Shown here: one piece after another, positions 19,194-27,180 of the stretch
Position numbering within the stretch: position 1 is the stretch's first letter
Layout: each line of letters begins with the position of its first letter
Source: Mycobacterium colombiense
Lineage (GTDB): Bacteria; Actinomycetota; Actinomycetes; Mycobacteriales; Mycobacteriaceae
DNA length: 64,000 nucleotides
Reading direction: 5' to 3'
Assembly: GCF_001953985.1 (NCBI RefSeq)
Contig: NZ_MBEI01000031.1
Coordinates: 1-64,000, forward strand
Program-made: the position numbers and the translations under genes
The notes under the pieces: model-generated
What the model was told of the DNA's origin: nothing
The model's database searches: none
The model's input: only the letters and a program-made list of their open reading frames with translations

Positions 19194-21473
19194 ATGGTGT
19201 CGATCCTGGATCTCGCGCTGCTTCCGATTCGCATTGCACGTCACGTCGCCGACGCGGTCTTGCACCCCACCGCGCCGGCACCGGCACCCACACCGGCGCC
19301 CCCGGCTGAGCTCATCGTGGTCGACGGGATGCCCGAGGGTGTGCCGCCGGCCGCGCGGCGCCCCGAGCCGAAACTTCCCACGCCCGCGGGATGGCCGTTC
19401 GGTGAGGAGTTCCCGCGTACGTGCGGCGCTGGACGAGTGGCCGGCGGTGCCCTGTTCTGGACCGACTTCCTCTACGACGACCATGGCGCGACCGGCATCC
19501 CGATCGGCGACCTGAAGATTCAGGCGCCGCCACGCGGAACCTACGTCTATCCCGGCGGGCCGGCGGCCGGCAACGGCGCCGACATCTTCCGCGTCGCCAT
19601 CGGGCTCACCGAAACCCACACCTGGTGGCGGATCGACTGGAACACCCTGTTGGACGCCTCAATTCCCGTCGCGCTGTTCACCTTCGACACCGACCCCGCC
19701 CGAACCGCGGCCGAGGACTGGCCCGCCGGAGCCGGCGTCCGGTCGAAGGGCATCGACACGGCCCTGCTGGTCTCGGGAAGCGGTGCTGCACTGATCGACC
19801 TGACCACTCAGGTCAGGACGCCGGTCGAACACAGCGTCGACATACAGTCGCGGTCGTTCGTGGCGCAGGTCCCGCGGTCGCTGGCGGAGCCCACCGGGAC
19901 CTGGACGGTCCGCCTGGCCGCGGGGTTGGCCAACGCGGCGGGGGACGGATTCGCCGACGTGTCCGCCCTGCACGGTGCGCTGCCCGGGCAACCCAACGTC
20001 TACAACGTGGCGTTCCGCACCAACGAGCAGGAGCCGCCGCACCTGAACTTCTGGTCGGAAGCCGCACAGGCCGCCGCCCTGACGCACGGCGACGTCTCCG
20101 AGTTCGCGCTGACGGTGCCGTGGGCCCGGCTGGCGGCCCGCGAAACCGCTCCCGAGCCGGTGATCACCGGCCCGTCGACCCGGTGGTACGTGTCGTCGGT
20201 CGAACTCGGTCAGGGCCTGGAACAAGGTTGGGCCGCCAACGACATCTTGAGCACCAAGCCGCAGTTCCTCGGCCGGGTGCAGCCGTATTCGATCTGCCTG
20301 CCCTCGAGCTACGTCCCGGGCCGCGCGCTGCCGCTGACCTTGCTGCTGCACTCGCTGTCGCTCGGGCAGAGCCAGTTCGCCGCGATCGACCCGCGGCTGC
20401 TGCACGAAGTGTGCGAGGGCCGCGACTCGGTGGTGGTCACGCCGTTGGCCCGGGGGCCGTCCACCTGGTACTTCGACACCGGCGAACTCGACGTCTGGGA
20501 AGTATGGGCGCGTGTTGCCGAACAACTCGGCACAGATCCCAATCGCACTGTGATCTCCGGCTATTCGATGGGCGGGTATGCGACCTACAAGCTGGGGCTG
20601 AGCTATCCGCAGGTGTTCTCGCAAGCGGTGGTGCTGGCCGGCCCGCCGACGTGCGGTGTGCGGCTGCTGCCCCACGTCGACATCCCCGCCGACCTTGACC
20701 TGGACTCGCCCTGTGCGCGTGAGGGCGACACCTGGAAGCTGTTGGTGAACGCCCGATGGCTGCCATATGTCATCGCCCATGGGCTGCTCGACGAGCTGGT
20801 GCCGTTCGCCTCGGCCGCCGAGCAGGTGCTGGAGCTGGACCGGCTGGGTTACCGGCACCGGTTCAGTGTCTACCCACTCGAGGACCACATCGCCTGGGTA
20901 TTCCAGGACAAGTTCGAGGATCCGATCTCCCACATGGGAACCGCTGTGCGCCAAGCGGATCCGGGACACATCACATTCGCCTGGTCTCCGCAGCTGGTGC
21001 GCGCCGATCTGGGTATCGGGCCACACCAGGTGTGGTGGTTGTCGGAGCTGGCCGCCGATCCCGAGCTGACGGCGCGGCGCGGTGCCGTCGCCGAAGTCGA
21101 CGCGCGCTCGTACGCGCGGCCGGATCCCACGCACACCATTCGGCACCATCGCGGCGTCATTCCGGGTTTTGAGCCGACGCCCGGGCTCTACAGCGAGCTG
21201 GACTGGCAAGTGGGACGCCCCGTCGACCCGCTGCCGTATCTGACGCTGGGCCTCAAGGGGGTTGCCGGTCTGAGGGTGGATATCGCGCGTGCCGGGCTGG
21301 CCGGGTTGCCGAAGTCGACCATCACGGTGTCCACCGATGTCGCCGCCAAGATCACGTTCGCCGGCCTGGCTGCGGCGGTTGATGTGCGGCTCGATGGGGA
21401 ACCGGCCGGGCCGGCCGTCACGGTGTCGCCTGGGCGACACCAGATCACGTTGACGGCGACTGTTGGGGAATGA
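19194..21473 (+). CDS. Large alpha/beta hydrolase, prolyl oligopeptidase-like, with N-terminal beta domain
   Basis: The 759-residue protein begins with a short hydrophobic stretch (VSILDLALLPIRIARHVADAVL) and a Pro/Ala linker. Residues of about 80-330 form a beta-rich domain (FWTDFLYDDHGA, WTVRLAAGLANAAGDGFADVS) reminiscent of the DOMON-like C-terminal module of glucodextranases. The alpha/beta hydrolase domain follows. Its nucleophile elbow is GYSMGG, the acid probably the Asp in HGLLDELVPF, and the His in YPLEDHIAW, with oxyanion segment LLLHSLSLGQS. A C-terminal beta segment closes the protein. Substrate unknown: peptide, ester or polysaccharide-linked ester are all possible. The start could be TTG 19188, ATG 19194 or GTG 19197. 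I do not recall a counterpart at this place in M. tuberculosis. Confidence 0.8.
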   Translation: MVSILDLALLPIRIARHVADAVLHPTAPAPAPTPAPPAELIVVDGMPEGVPPAARRPEPKLPTPAGWPFGEEFPRTCGAGRVAGGALFWTDFLYDDHGATGIPIGDLKIQAPPRGTYVYPGGPAAGNGADIFRVAIGLTETHTWWRIDWNTLLDASIPVALFTFDTDPARTAAEDWPAGAGVRSKGIDTALLVSGSGAALIDLTTQVRTPVEHSVDIQSRSFVAQVPRSLAEPTGTWTVRLAAGLANAAGDGFADVSALHGALPGQPNVYNVAFRTNEQEPPHLNFWSEAAQAAALTHGDVSEFALTVPWARLAARETAPEPVITGPSTRWYVSSVELGQGLEQGWAANDILSTKPQFLGRVQPYSICLPSSYVPGRALPLTLLLHSLSLGQSQFAAIDPRLLHEVCEGRDSVVVTPLARGPSTWYFDTGELDVWEVWARVAEQLGTDPNRTVISGYSMGGYATYKLGLSYPQVFSQAVVLAGPPTCGVRLLPHVDIPADLDLDSPCAREGDTWKLLVNARWLPYVIAHGLLDELVPFASAAEQVLELDRLGYRHRFSVYPLEDHIAWVFQDKFEDPISHMGTAVRQADPGHITFAWSPQLVRADLGIGPHQVWWLSELAADPELTARRGAVAEVDARSYARPDPTHTIRHHRGVIPGFEPTPGLYSELDWQVGRPVDPLPYLTLGLKGVAGLRVDIARAGLAGLPKSTITVSTDVAAKITFAGLAAAVDVRLDGEPAGPAVTVSPGRHQITLTATVGE

Positions 21474-21487
21474 GTTGTCGTGCTAGG

Positions 21488-21516
21488 TGATCGCGGCTAG
21501 CTTGGCGGAGCGATCA
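21488..21516. promoter_or_regulatory. Inverted repeat upstream of the toxin gene
   Basis: Arms TGATCGC (21488-21494) and GCGATCA (21510-21516) are perfect complements with a 15-base spacer, 47 bp before the toxin start codon. It may be the terminator of the hydrolase gene or an operator; there is no T-tract. Confidence 0.3.
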
Positions 21517-21562
21517 TCGGGTGAATAGCGGCGACGGGCGGACCTGAGCGAAAATTCCGCAC

Positions 21563-24460
21563 GTGGCTCCCTTGGCTGTCGATCCGGAGGCGTTGTTTGT
21601 CGCCGGCACCGGTGTGAGCGTCGTCGGCGACGGGATTGCCGCAGCCCTGGGCCGATTTTCGGCTGGATTCGGGATCAACAGCGGCCAGGATTCCGCTGGA
21701 ATGATATTCGCGTTGAACTACCAGAACGCGGCTCGGTCATTGTTGACCGGAGTAGCCGCCGGCATCAATGCCTGCCGGAAACTCGGGGCAAAGATTCAAC
21801 TCTGCGCGTCGAACTACTCACGCGCAGAGACGGCCTCGAAAGTAGGTGGCGGCGGCCATGCACTGCCATCGCCGGGGCCACCCGCGAAAGTCGAACCTCC
21901 CAATGCGCCGGGCGTCATGGGTGCGGGCGTCGCCCGACCACTGCTGTGGGGAGTGGTGGAATCGCTGCTTGACGATGTGTGGCCGAACGGCAACGCGGTT
22001 GGAATGCACGCGGCCGCGGGTTGTTGGCGCGGACTTGGCGTGTCGCTTAGCGGCGTGCAAGCCGCGCTCAACGGCCCGAAGTCGGCGATCGCCGGGCAGC
22101 AGATACCCGAAGGCGAGTTGATCCAGCACGATCTGGCCCTACTCGCCGCCACGATGGGTAAGTTCGGCGAGCAATGCGACAAGGTGGCCGATACCTTGGA
22201 CAAGTTCGCGGACGAGGTGGACGACGCCCAGAACAAGATTCGGGATCTGTTGAAACGGTTGGGGTCCCTGACTGATCTGGTCCACGACGCGATGTTGATC
22301 TTCGAAGGCGATGCGCTCGATGAGCTCGAAAAGATCGCCAAAGACATCAATGGCGTACTGCACAACATGAAGCGTGAAGCCCATGCACGCGAACAAGTGC
22401 TGAAAACCGGAATGCAGATCATTGATGGCCTGGTGGTTCAGGGAAAGAAGTTGATGGAAGGCCAGTTGGTCGAATTCCTCGGCGAGGACGTCGGGAGTGT
22501 GGCAGCGGGTTATTTCGATTCTTGGGCCGATTTCGGAGAAGGCGTCTTCAAAGGCACGGTTGGAGCTGTGGAATTCGGAAACCAACTTGATCCAAGTCGC
22601 TTTGCCTTCGATCCGAAGGGGGCCGCGGCCAGTTGGGCCGCGCTGGATAAGACTGCGGTGCAATCGATCCCGGCATATGCGCTGTTCGATCCAGGCGGCG
22701 CGGCGAAAACCGATCTCGGCCTCGCGAAAGGTCTCACCCACTGGGACGATTTGACCTCAGACCGGCCCGCGGTGGGGCTCGGTGAAATCGGCTTCGATCT
22801 TGCAACGATGGCCGGCGGCGGTGGGGCAGCGAAGGCTGGCGGGAAAGCTGCGGAGGCGGCCGGCGGCGCCGAGGCGACCGGGGAACTCACAAAGGGCGAA
22901 GAGGTACTTCAGGGTGCCAAAGGAGCGGCCGCCGGGGCGGAAGGCGCCGGGGGTGCGTTGCCTGGCATCGCCAAAACCGGCAGCGATTTAACCAAAGACC
23001 TCGAAAATCTCGGCGGAGACCTGCCGAAAGGCGATGCGCCGCCCAGTGGCAGTCCCGTGAACTTGCCGACAGGAAAGCTGCCGGAGGTACCGGTTGAGTC
23101 GGCGCCTCGTCCGGGTGATGGCGCTCCGGGCGCGCCTCACTCGCCGACGACTGCACCGGGCCCGACCCCGCCGGAGGCCCCAAGACCGGACGCCCCCACC
23201 GACCCACACGAACCGGCGCCCGCGCCGGCGTCGGCTCCGACGGTTCCTGGCGGCCCGCATGATCCGGTGCCGGTGCCCGGAGAAGCTCCGGGTCCGCAGG
23301 AGGGTGTGCCTGCGGGTGGTCCACATGGTCCGACGCCCGCGCCGCCGTCGGAGGTGCCACCTCCGCTGGCCGGCGGTCCACTTGAACCGGCGTCGGTTCT
23401 GGCTGGTGACCCGCATGAGCCCGGGTCGGTGGCGGAGGGTCCGCGTGAGCCAACCTCGTTGGCCGGGGAGGCTCCGCACGAAACGGCGCCTTCGGATGGT
23501 CCGCATGAACCGGTGTCGCCAGGTGGACCGCATGAGCAGGCGCCAGAAAGCGAACCGCGAGACCCAGGGCAAGTACCGAGCGACCGCCCACATGAGCCAG
23601 CTGGAGTACCCACCGGTGCACCTCTCGCCCCCTTAGCCGCCGCGGCCGGAGAAAGAGCGCCGGCCGCGATCCCGCATGCTGCCGAATATGCGAATGGCCA
23701 TGCGATAACCCCGCATAGCGCTCCCCTTGGGGCGGCACCCACCGCTCCGAGCTCGTTGCAGGCTGCCCCATCGGCTAAGCCGGTGCTCCATTCACCAGCG
23801 CCGAGCGGCAGCCCGACCGAAGTGCCAGCGCCCGCTAGCAACCCCCATCAGCCACCGCTTAATGGCTCGTCGAAGCCCGGAGAGGGCGGTCCGCCCGAAC
23901 CAAAAGTGCCACCCGATGACGGTGCGCCTGCCAATTCGGGTGACAAGAACGGCCAGGATGAAAGTCCCGATAACGACGACCATCCCCTGAGCCGCGAAGA
24001 CCCGCTGAGCCCAGAACATTTGAAGCCACTCGCTGACTACACTGGCATGGGTTATACAGACCTAAACGAGGCGTTAAGGGGCGAAGCTTTGGACGCGTCT
24101 CAGGCTGCTCGAGTCGAAGCATTAAAAGCTGCATTAAGCAAACTTCCGCCGTTCGAGGGTTCCGTCGTGCGCGGTACGAACCTGCCGCCTGAAGTGCTTG
24201 CCCAGTATCGACCGGGCGACTACATCATAGAAAAAGCTTTCCTCAGCACAACAAGAGATCCAGTGGTCGCACAGTCGTCCGCGTTCGCTGGAAACGTTGA
24301 GTTCCGAATTGTGTCTTTCACCGGCCGTGATGTTTCTGCATTTTCAATGTACCCCGCAGAGCAAGAGGTTCTGTTCCCCGCGAATACGCGATTTCTAGTG
24401 CTGCGAAAGACAATTGATCCGCGAACAGGTCGAACGATTATCGATATGGTTGAAGACTAG
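21563..24460 (+). CDS. CpnT-like polymorphic toxin with C-terminal ADP-ribosyltransferase domain
   Basis: The 965-residue protein has three parts. Its N-terminal ~480 residues resemble the channel-forming N-terminal region of M. tuberculosis CpnT: MAPLAVDPEAL at the start, LCASNYSRAE near residue 83, WPNGNAVGMHAAAGCW and QQIPEGELI near 140-190, and LTHWDDLTSDRPAV near 390. The next ~320 residues are a Pro-rich linker with PHEP-type motifs. The last ~130 residues fit an R-S-E class ADP-ribosyltransferase: Arg870 in VVRGTNLP, Ser895-Thr-Thr in FLSTTRD, and the ExE pair Glu933/Glu935 in AEQEVLFP, typical of arginine-modifying toxins. CpnT itself ends in the NAD glycohydrolase TNT, so the warhead is different here. 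The tip has lower GC than its neighbours. No esxE/esxF pair lies upstream, so export would need genes elsewhere. GTG start at 21563. Family assignment is from memory, without a search. Confidence 0.85.
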   Translation: MAPLAVDPEALFVAGTGVSVVGDGIAAALGRFSAGFGINSGQDSAGMIFALNYQNAARSLLTGVAAGINACRKLGAKIQLCASNYSRAETASKVGGGGHALPSPGPPAKVEPPNAPGVMGAGVARPLLWGVVESLLDDVWPNGNAVGMHAAAGCWRGLGVSLSGVQAALNGPKSAIAGQQIPEGELIQHDLALLAATMGKFGEQCDKVADTLDKFADEVDDAQNKIRDLLKRLGSLTDLVHDAMLIFEGDALDELEKIAKDINGVLHNMKREAHAREQVLKTGMQIIDGLVVQGKKLMEGQLVEFLGEDVGSVAAGYFDSWADFGEGVFKGTVGAVEFGNQLDPSRFAFDPKGAAASWAALDKTAVQSIPAYALFDPGGAAKTDLGLAKGLTHWDDLTSDRPAVGLGEIGFDLATMAGGGGAAKAGGKAAEAAGGAEATGELTKGEEVLQGAKGAAAGAEGAGGALPGIAKTGSDLTKDLENLGGDLPKGDAPPSGSPVNLPTGKLPEVPVESAPRPGDGAPGAPHSPTTAPGPTPPEAPRPDAPTDPHEPAPAPASAPTVPGGPHDPVPVPGEAPGPQEGVPAGGPHGPTPAPPSEVPPPLAGGPLEPASVLAGDPHEPGSVAEGPREPTSLAGEAPHETAPSDGPHEPVSPGGPHEQAPESEPRDPGQVPSDRPHEPAGVPTGAPLAPLAAAAGERAPAAIPHAAEYANGHAITPHSAPLGAAPTAPSSLQAAPSAKPVLHSPAPSGSPTEVPAPASNPHQPPLNGSSKPGEGGPPEPKVPPDDGAPANSGDKNGQDESPDNDDHPLSREDPLSPEHLKPLADYTGMGYTDLNEALRGEALDASQAARVEALKAALSKLPPFEGSVVRGTNLPPEVLAQYRPGDYIIEKAFLSTTRDPVVAQSSAFAGNVEFRIVSFTGRDVSAFSMYPAEQEVLFPANTRFLVLRKTIDPRTGRTIIDMVED

Positions 24461-24497
24461 TGAATGATTTATTCAATGCTCCGAGGAGGTTTCAACT

Positions 24498-24713
24498 ATG
24501 AGGGAGATTGCTGGAAAGGTCTTCTTAACCCGAGACGAGGTGGGCGCCCCTCCGCCAAGCCCGGAAAAGCTTGCGCGTGCGCGGCAACTCCTGGATGAGT
24601 TTCAGGAGAAGGTAGATGCTGTTGCCGAGGAAGACCGGCCGACAGAGATTTCGCCAAAGTTCTGGGACGACATCTCGGGTACCGAGTACGACCCTCGGAA
24701 GAAAGACCGCTGA
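24498..24713 (+). CDS. Small charged protein downstream of the toxin, candidate immunity factor
   Basis: The 71-residue product, MREIAGKVFLTRDEVG at its start, is charged and probably helical in the middle (KLARARQLLDEFQEKVDAVAEED), with no membrane segment. It follows the toxin gene by 37 bp and has an almost ideal ribosome binding site, AGGAGGT at 24484-24490, stronger than that of the toxin. In M. tuberculosis the gene directly downstream of cpnT encodes the antitoxin IFT, so by position this could be the immunity protein against the ADP-ribosyltransferase. It is much smaller than IFT and I recognise no family, so a chaperone or an unrelated role remains possible. Confidence 0.72.
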   Translation: MREIAGKVFLTRDEVGAPPPSPEKLARARQLLDEFQEKVDAVAEEDRPTEISPKFWDDISGTEYDPRKKDR

Positions 24714-24768
24714 TCGTCGAAATCCTGGAGTCCCGAGTTCCGGTCTCGCAGCGACTAACCCGGCTTAA

Positions 24769-25182
24769 CTACTCGCCCCGGTCCAGAAGATCCGACGACC
24801 CCAGCACCCGCTCGATCTGAACCTCGATGACCACGCGTCGCGGGTTGGGTCGCGGCGTGCGATAGCGCTGGGCGTACCGCAATTCGGCGTCGCGCACCGC
24901 GTCGACGTCGTTGTTGACCTTGGATCGGCCCTCCAGCGACAGCCACCGCGCACCGTCGACCTGGCTGAGCACGGCCAGTCCGCCGCGATCGGCGTTGACC
25001 GCCTTCTGCGAACCCCCCGTGGTGATGACCCGAGCGATGTGCGTCTTGGGGTCGAAGGTGAAACCGACCGCCACCACGTGCGGTGAATTGTCGGCTCGCA
25101 GCGTGGTCAGCATGGCCAGATGGCGTTCCGACAGAAACGCCAAGGCGTCGTCGGTGAGCCGGGTAGTGGTATTCGCCATCAC
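24769..25182 (-). CDS. F420H2-dependent biliverdin reductase-like protein (Rv2074-like)
   Basis: Small split-barrel flavin/deazaflavin oxidoreductase of the FDOR-B group. The 137-residue sequence ([36 protein letters not shown]) is nearly the same as Rv2074, which is known to reduce biliverdin with F420H2. [13 protein letters not shown] is the cofactor-phosphate region of the family and [12 protein letters not shown] the middle of the barrel. The start is GTG 25182 or ATG 25179. It diverges from the SDR gene at 25215 with a gap of about 30 bp, so the promoters overlap. Expected cytoplasmic homodimer. Confidence 0.9.
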   Translation of the reverse strand: MMANTTTRLTDDALAFLSERHLAMLTTLRADNSPHVVAVGFTFDPKTHIARVITTGGSQKAVNADRGGLAVLSQVDGARWLSLEGRSKVNNDVDAVRDAELRYAQRYRTPRPNPRRVVIEVQIERVLGSSDLLDRGE

Positions 25183-25214
25183 CGCTCACGCTAGCGCAGG
25201 TGATAATCGCAGCC

Positions 25215-25964
25215 GTGGACGACACGGGCGCAGGTCCAGTACTAATCCTGGGCGGCCGCAGCGAGATCGGGATCGAGCTGGCGCGACTCCTCGCGCCCGG
25301 CGCGACGGTGGTGCTGGCCGCCCGCAACGCCGACCAGCTCGCTGAGCAGGTCAACGCGCTCAAAGCCGCAGGCGCCACGGCGGTCGATACCCGGGAATTC
25401 GACGCCGACGACCTGGCCTCGCACGGCCCGCTGGTCGCCTCGATCGTCGCCGACCACGGTCCCATCGGCACCGCGGTGCTGGCGTTCGGCATCCTGGGCG
25501 ACCAGTCGCGCGCCGAAACCGACGCCGCGCACGCGATCGCCGTCGTCCACACCGACTACCTCGCCCAGGTCAGCCTGCTCACCCATCTGGCCACGACGAT
25601 GCGCAAAGCGGACACTGGCCGGCTGGTGGTGTTCTCCTCGATCGCCGGCGCGCGCGTGCGCCGCGCCAACTATGTCTACGGCTCGGCCAAGGCAGGCCTG
25701 GACGGCTTCGCCAGCGGCCTGGCCGACGCGCTGCACGGCACCGGGGTCCGGCTGCTGATCGCCCGGCCGGGATTCGTCATCGGCCGCATGACGGAGGGCA
25801 TGTCGCCTGCACCGCTGCCCAGCACGCCCGCGCAGGTGGCCGCCGCGACCGCGCGTGCGCTCGCGAAGGGCCGCCGCACCGTGTGGATCCCGTGGGCGCT
25901 GGGCCCCGCGGCGGCGGTGATGCGACTGCTGCCGCAGTTCATCTGGCGCAGGATGCCGCGATGA
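25215..25964 (+). CDS. Short-chain dehydrogenase (Rv2073c-like)
   Basis: NAD(P)-dependent SDR of 249 residues. The Rossmann start is VLILGGRSEIGIELARLL, the dinucleotide-acid segment LAARNADQL, the catalytic Ser lies in VVFSSIAGARV, and Tyr/Lys in YVYGSAKAGLDGF. The sequence RPGFVIGRMTEGM and a basic C-terminus (FIWRRMPR) are like the decaprenylphosphoryl keto-ribose reductase (DprE2) branch, which suggests a membrane-associated sugar-lipid substrate, but this is only a resemblance. GTG 25215 is chosen (VDDTGAGPV), equal to the M. tuberculosis length; GTG 25200 would add five residues. The MIRU-like repeat begins at its stop codon and links it to cobL. Confidence 0.88.
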   Translation: MDDTGAGPVLILGGRSEIGIELARLLAPGATVVLAARNADQLAEQVNALKAAGATAVDTREFDADDLASHGPLVASIVADHGPIGTAVLAFGILGDQSRAETDAAHAIAVVHTDYLAQVSLLTHLATTMRKADTGRLVVFSSIAGARVRRANYVYGSAKAGLDGFASGLADALHGTGVRLLIARPGFVIGRMTEGMSPAPLPSTPAQVAAATARALAKGRRTVWIPWALGPAAAVMRLLPQFIWRRMPR

Positions 25965-26016
25965 TCCGCGCTGGTGACGATGCAGAGCGAAGCGATGCGG
26001 AGGAGCGGCGCTCATG
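25962..26016 (+). repeat. MIRU-like intergenic element
   Basis: The segment between the SDR stop and the cobL start contains GGTGACGATGCAGAGCGAAG followed by CGATGCGGAGGAGCGGCGC, which I recognise as the core of mycobacterial interspersed repetitive units. As described for such units, its ends overlap the stop codon (TGA 25962-25964) and the start codon (ATG 26014-26016) of the flanking genes. It also supplies the cobL ribosome binding site (GGAGGAG). No second copy is seen in this window. Confidence 0.55.
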
Positions 26017-27180
26017 ATCATCGTGGTCGGTATCGGCGCCGACGGCATGACCGGGCTCGGCGAGGCGTCTATCGCCGAACTCCGCAGGGCCGCAGTCATT
26101 TACGGCTCTAAGCGGCAACTCGACCTGCTCGACGACACCGTGCGCGCGCCCCGGCGGCAGTGGCCGTCGCCGATGTTGCCGGCGCTGCAAAGGTTGCTCG
26201 ACGAACACACCGGTGACGTGCACGTGGTGGCCAGCGGCGATCCGCTGCTGCACGGCATCGGGGGCACCCTGATCCGCCTGCACGGCCGCGACAACGTCAG
26301 GGTCCTGCCGCACGTGTCGTCGGTGACGCTGGCGTGCGCGCGGATGGGCTGGAACGTCCACGAGACCGAGGTGATCAGCCTGGTCACCGCGCCCCCGCGC
26401 ACCGCGGTGCGTCGCGGTGGCAAGGCGATCGTGCTGGCGCAAAGCAAGTCCACACCAACGGAACTCGCCGCACTGCTCACCGCCCATGGCCGCGGCGATT
26501 CGGAGTTCACCGTTCTCGAACGACTCGGCGCCCCGGACGAGCACCGCCGCCACGGCACCGCCCGCGACTGGGCCGAGGACGCAGGCCTCGACGACCTCAA
26601 CGTGATTGCCGTGCGGTACCTGCCCGACGAACGCGTGTCACCGCTGCCCGACGATGCCTTCACCCACGACGGGCAGATCACCAAACAAGGCATCCGCGCG
26701 GTGACGCTGGCCGCCCTGGCGCCGCGCCCGGGGGAGCGATTGTGGGACGTCGGCGCGGGCTCGGGCAGCATCAGCGTGGAATGGTGCCTGAACGGAAGAG
26801 GTTGCAGCGCAGTGGTATTCGAAAGCAACGAAGAACGCCGGCGCAACCTCGAAGTCAATGCCGCGGCCTTCGGGGTCAGCATCGATGTGCGTGGCGAGGC
26901 CCCCGGCGCGTTCGACGGCGCCGAGCCGCCGTCGGCGATCTTCATCGGCGGCGGACTGACTCAACCCGGCCTGTTCGACGCCTGCTGGGCCAACCTGCCC
27001 GCCGGCGGGCGACTCGTCGCCAACGTGGTCACCACCGAGTCCGAAGCCGTTCTGACACAAGAACATCAGCGCCTGGGCGGTCAGCTGCGACGCTTCCAGC
27101 ACTATCACGGCGAGCCGCTGGGCGCCTTCACCGGCTGGCGCCCGCAGTATCCCGTCACCCAGTGGGCGGTGACCAAATGA
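26014..27180 (+). CDS. cobL: CobL, precorrin-6Y C5,15-methyltransferase (decarboxylating)
   Basis: Bifunctional enzyme of aerobic cobalamin synthesis that methylates precorrin-6B at C5 and C15 and decarboxylates the acetate side chain to give precorrin-8x. The 388-residue protein has an N-terminal CbiE-type tetrapyrrole methylase (VVGIGADGMTGLGEASIAEL, VVASGDPLLHGIG, HVSSVTLACARMGW) and a C-terminal CbiT-type methyltransferase (LWDVGAGSGSISVEWC, VFESNEERRRNLEVNA) starting near residue 210. ATG 26014 follows the MIRU-like element; the stop overlaps cobM by 4 bp. First gene of the cobL-cobM-cobK set. Confidence 0.95.
   Translation: MIIVVGIGADGMTGLGEASIAELRRAAVIYGSKRQLDLLDDTVRAPRRQWPSPMLPALQRLLDEHTGDVHVVASGDPLLHGIGGTLIRLHGRDNVRVLPHVSSVTLACARMGWNVHETEVISLVTAPPRTAVRRGGKAIVLAQSKSTPTELAALLTAHGRGDSEFTVLERLGAPDEHRRHGTARDWAEDAGLDDLNVIAVRYLPDERVSPLPDDAFTHDGQITKQGIRAVTLAALAPRPGERLWDVGAGSGSISVEWCLNGRGCSAVVFESNEERRRNLEVNAAAFGVSIDVRGEAPGAFDGAEPPSAIFIGGGLTQPGLFDACWANLPAGGRLVANVVTTESEAVLTQEHQRLGGQLRRFQHYHGEPLGAFTGWRPQYPVTQWAVTK

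Noticed and set aside
21474..21562. esxE/esxF-like genes ahead of the CpnT-like toxin
   Set aside because: The gap is only 89 bp and the upstream gene is a hydrolase; no WXG100 pair is present in this window.
23100..23640. CRISPR-like repeated spacing in the toxin linker
   Set aside because: The repeats are imperfect, in frame, and code for Pro/His/Glu-rich linker protein; there are no spacers of equal length and no cas genes.
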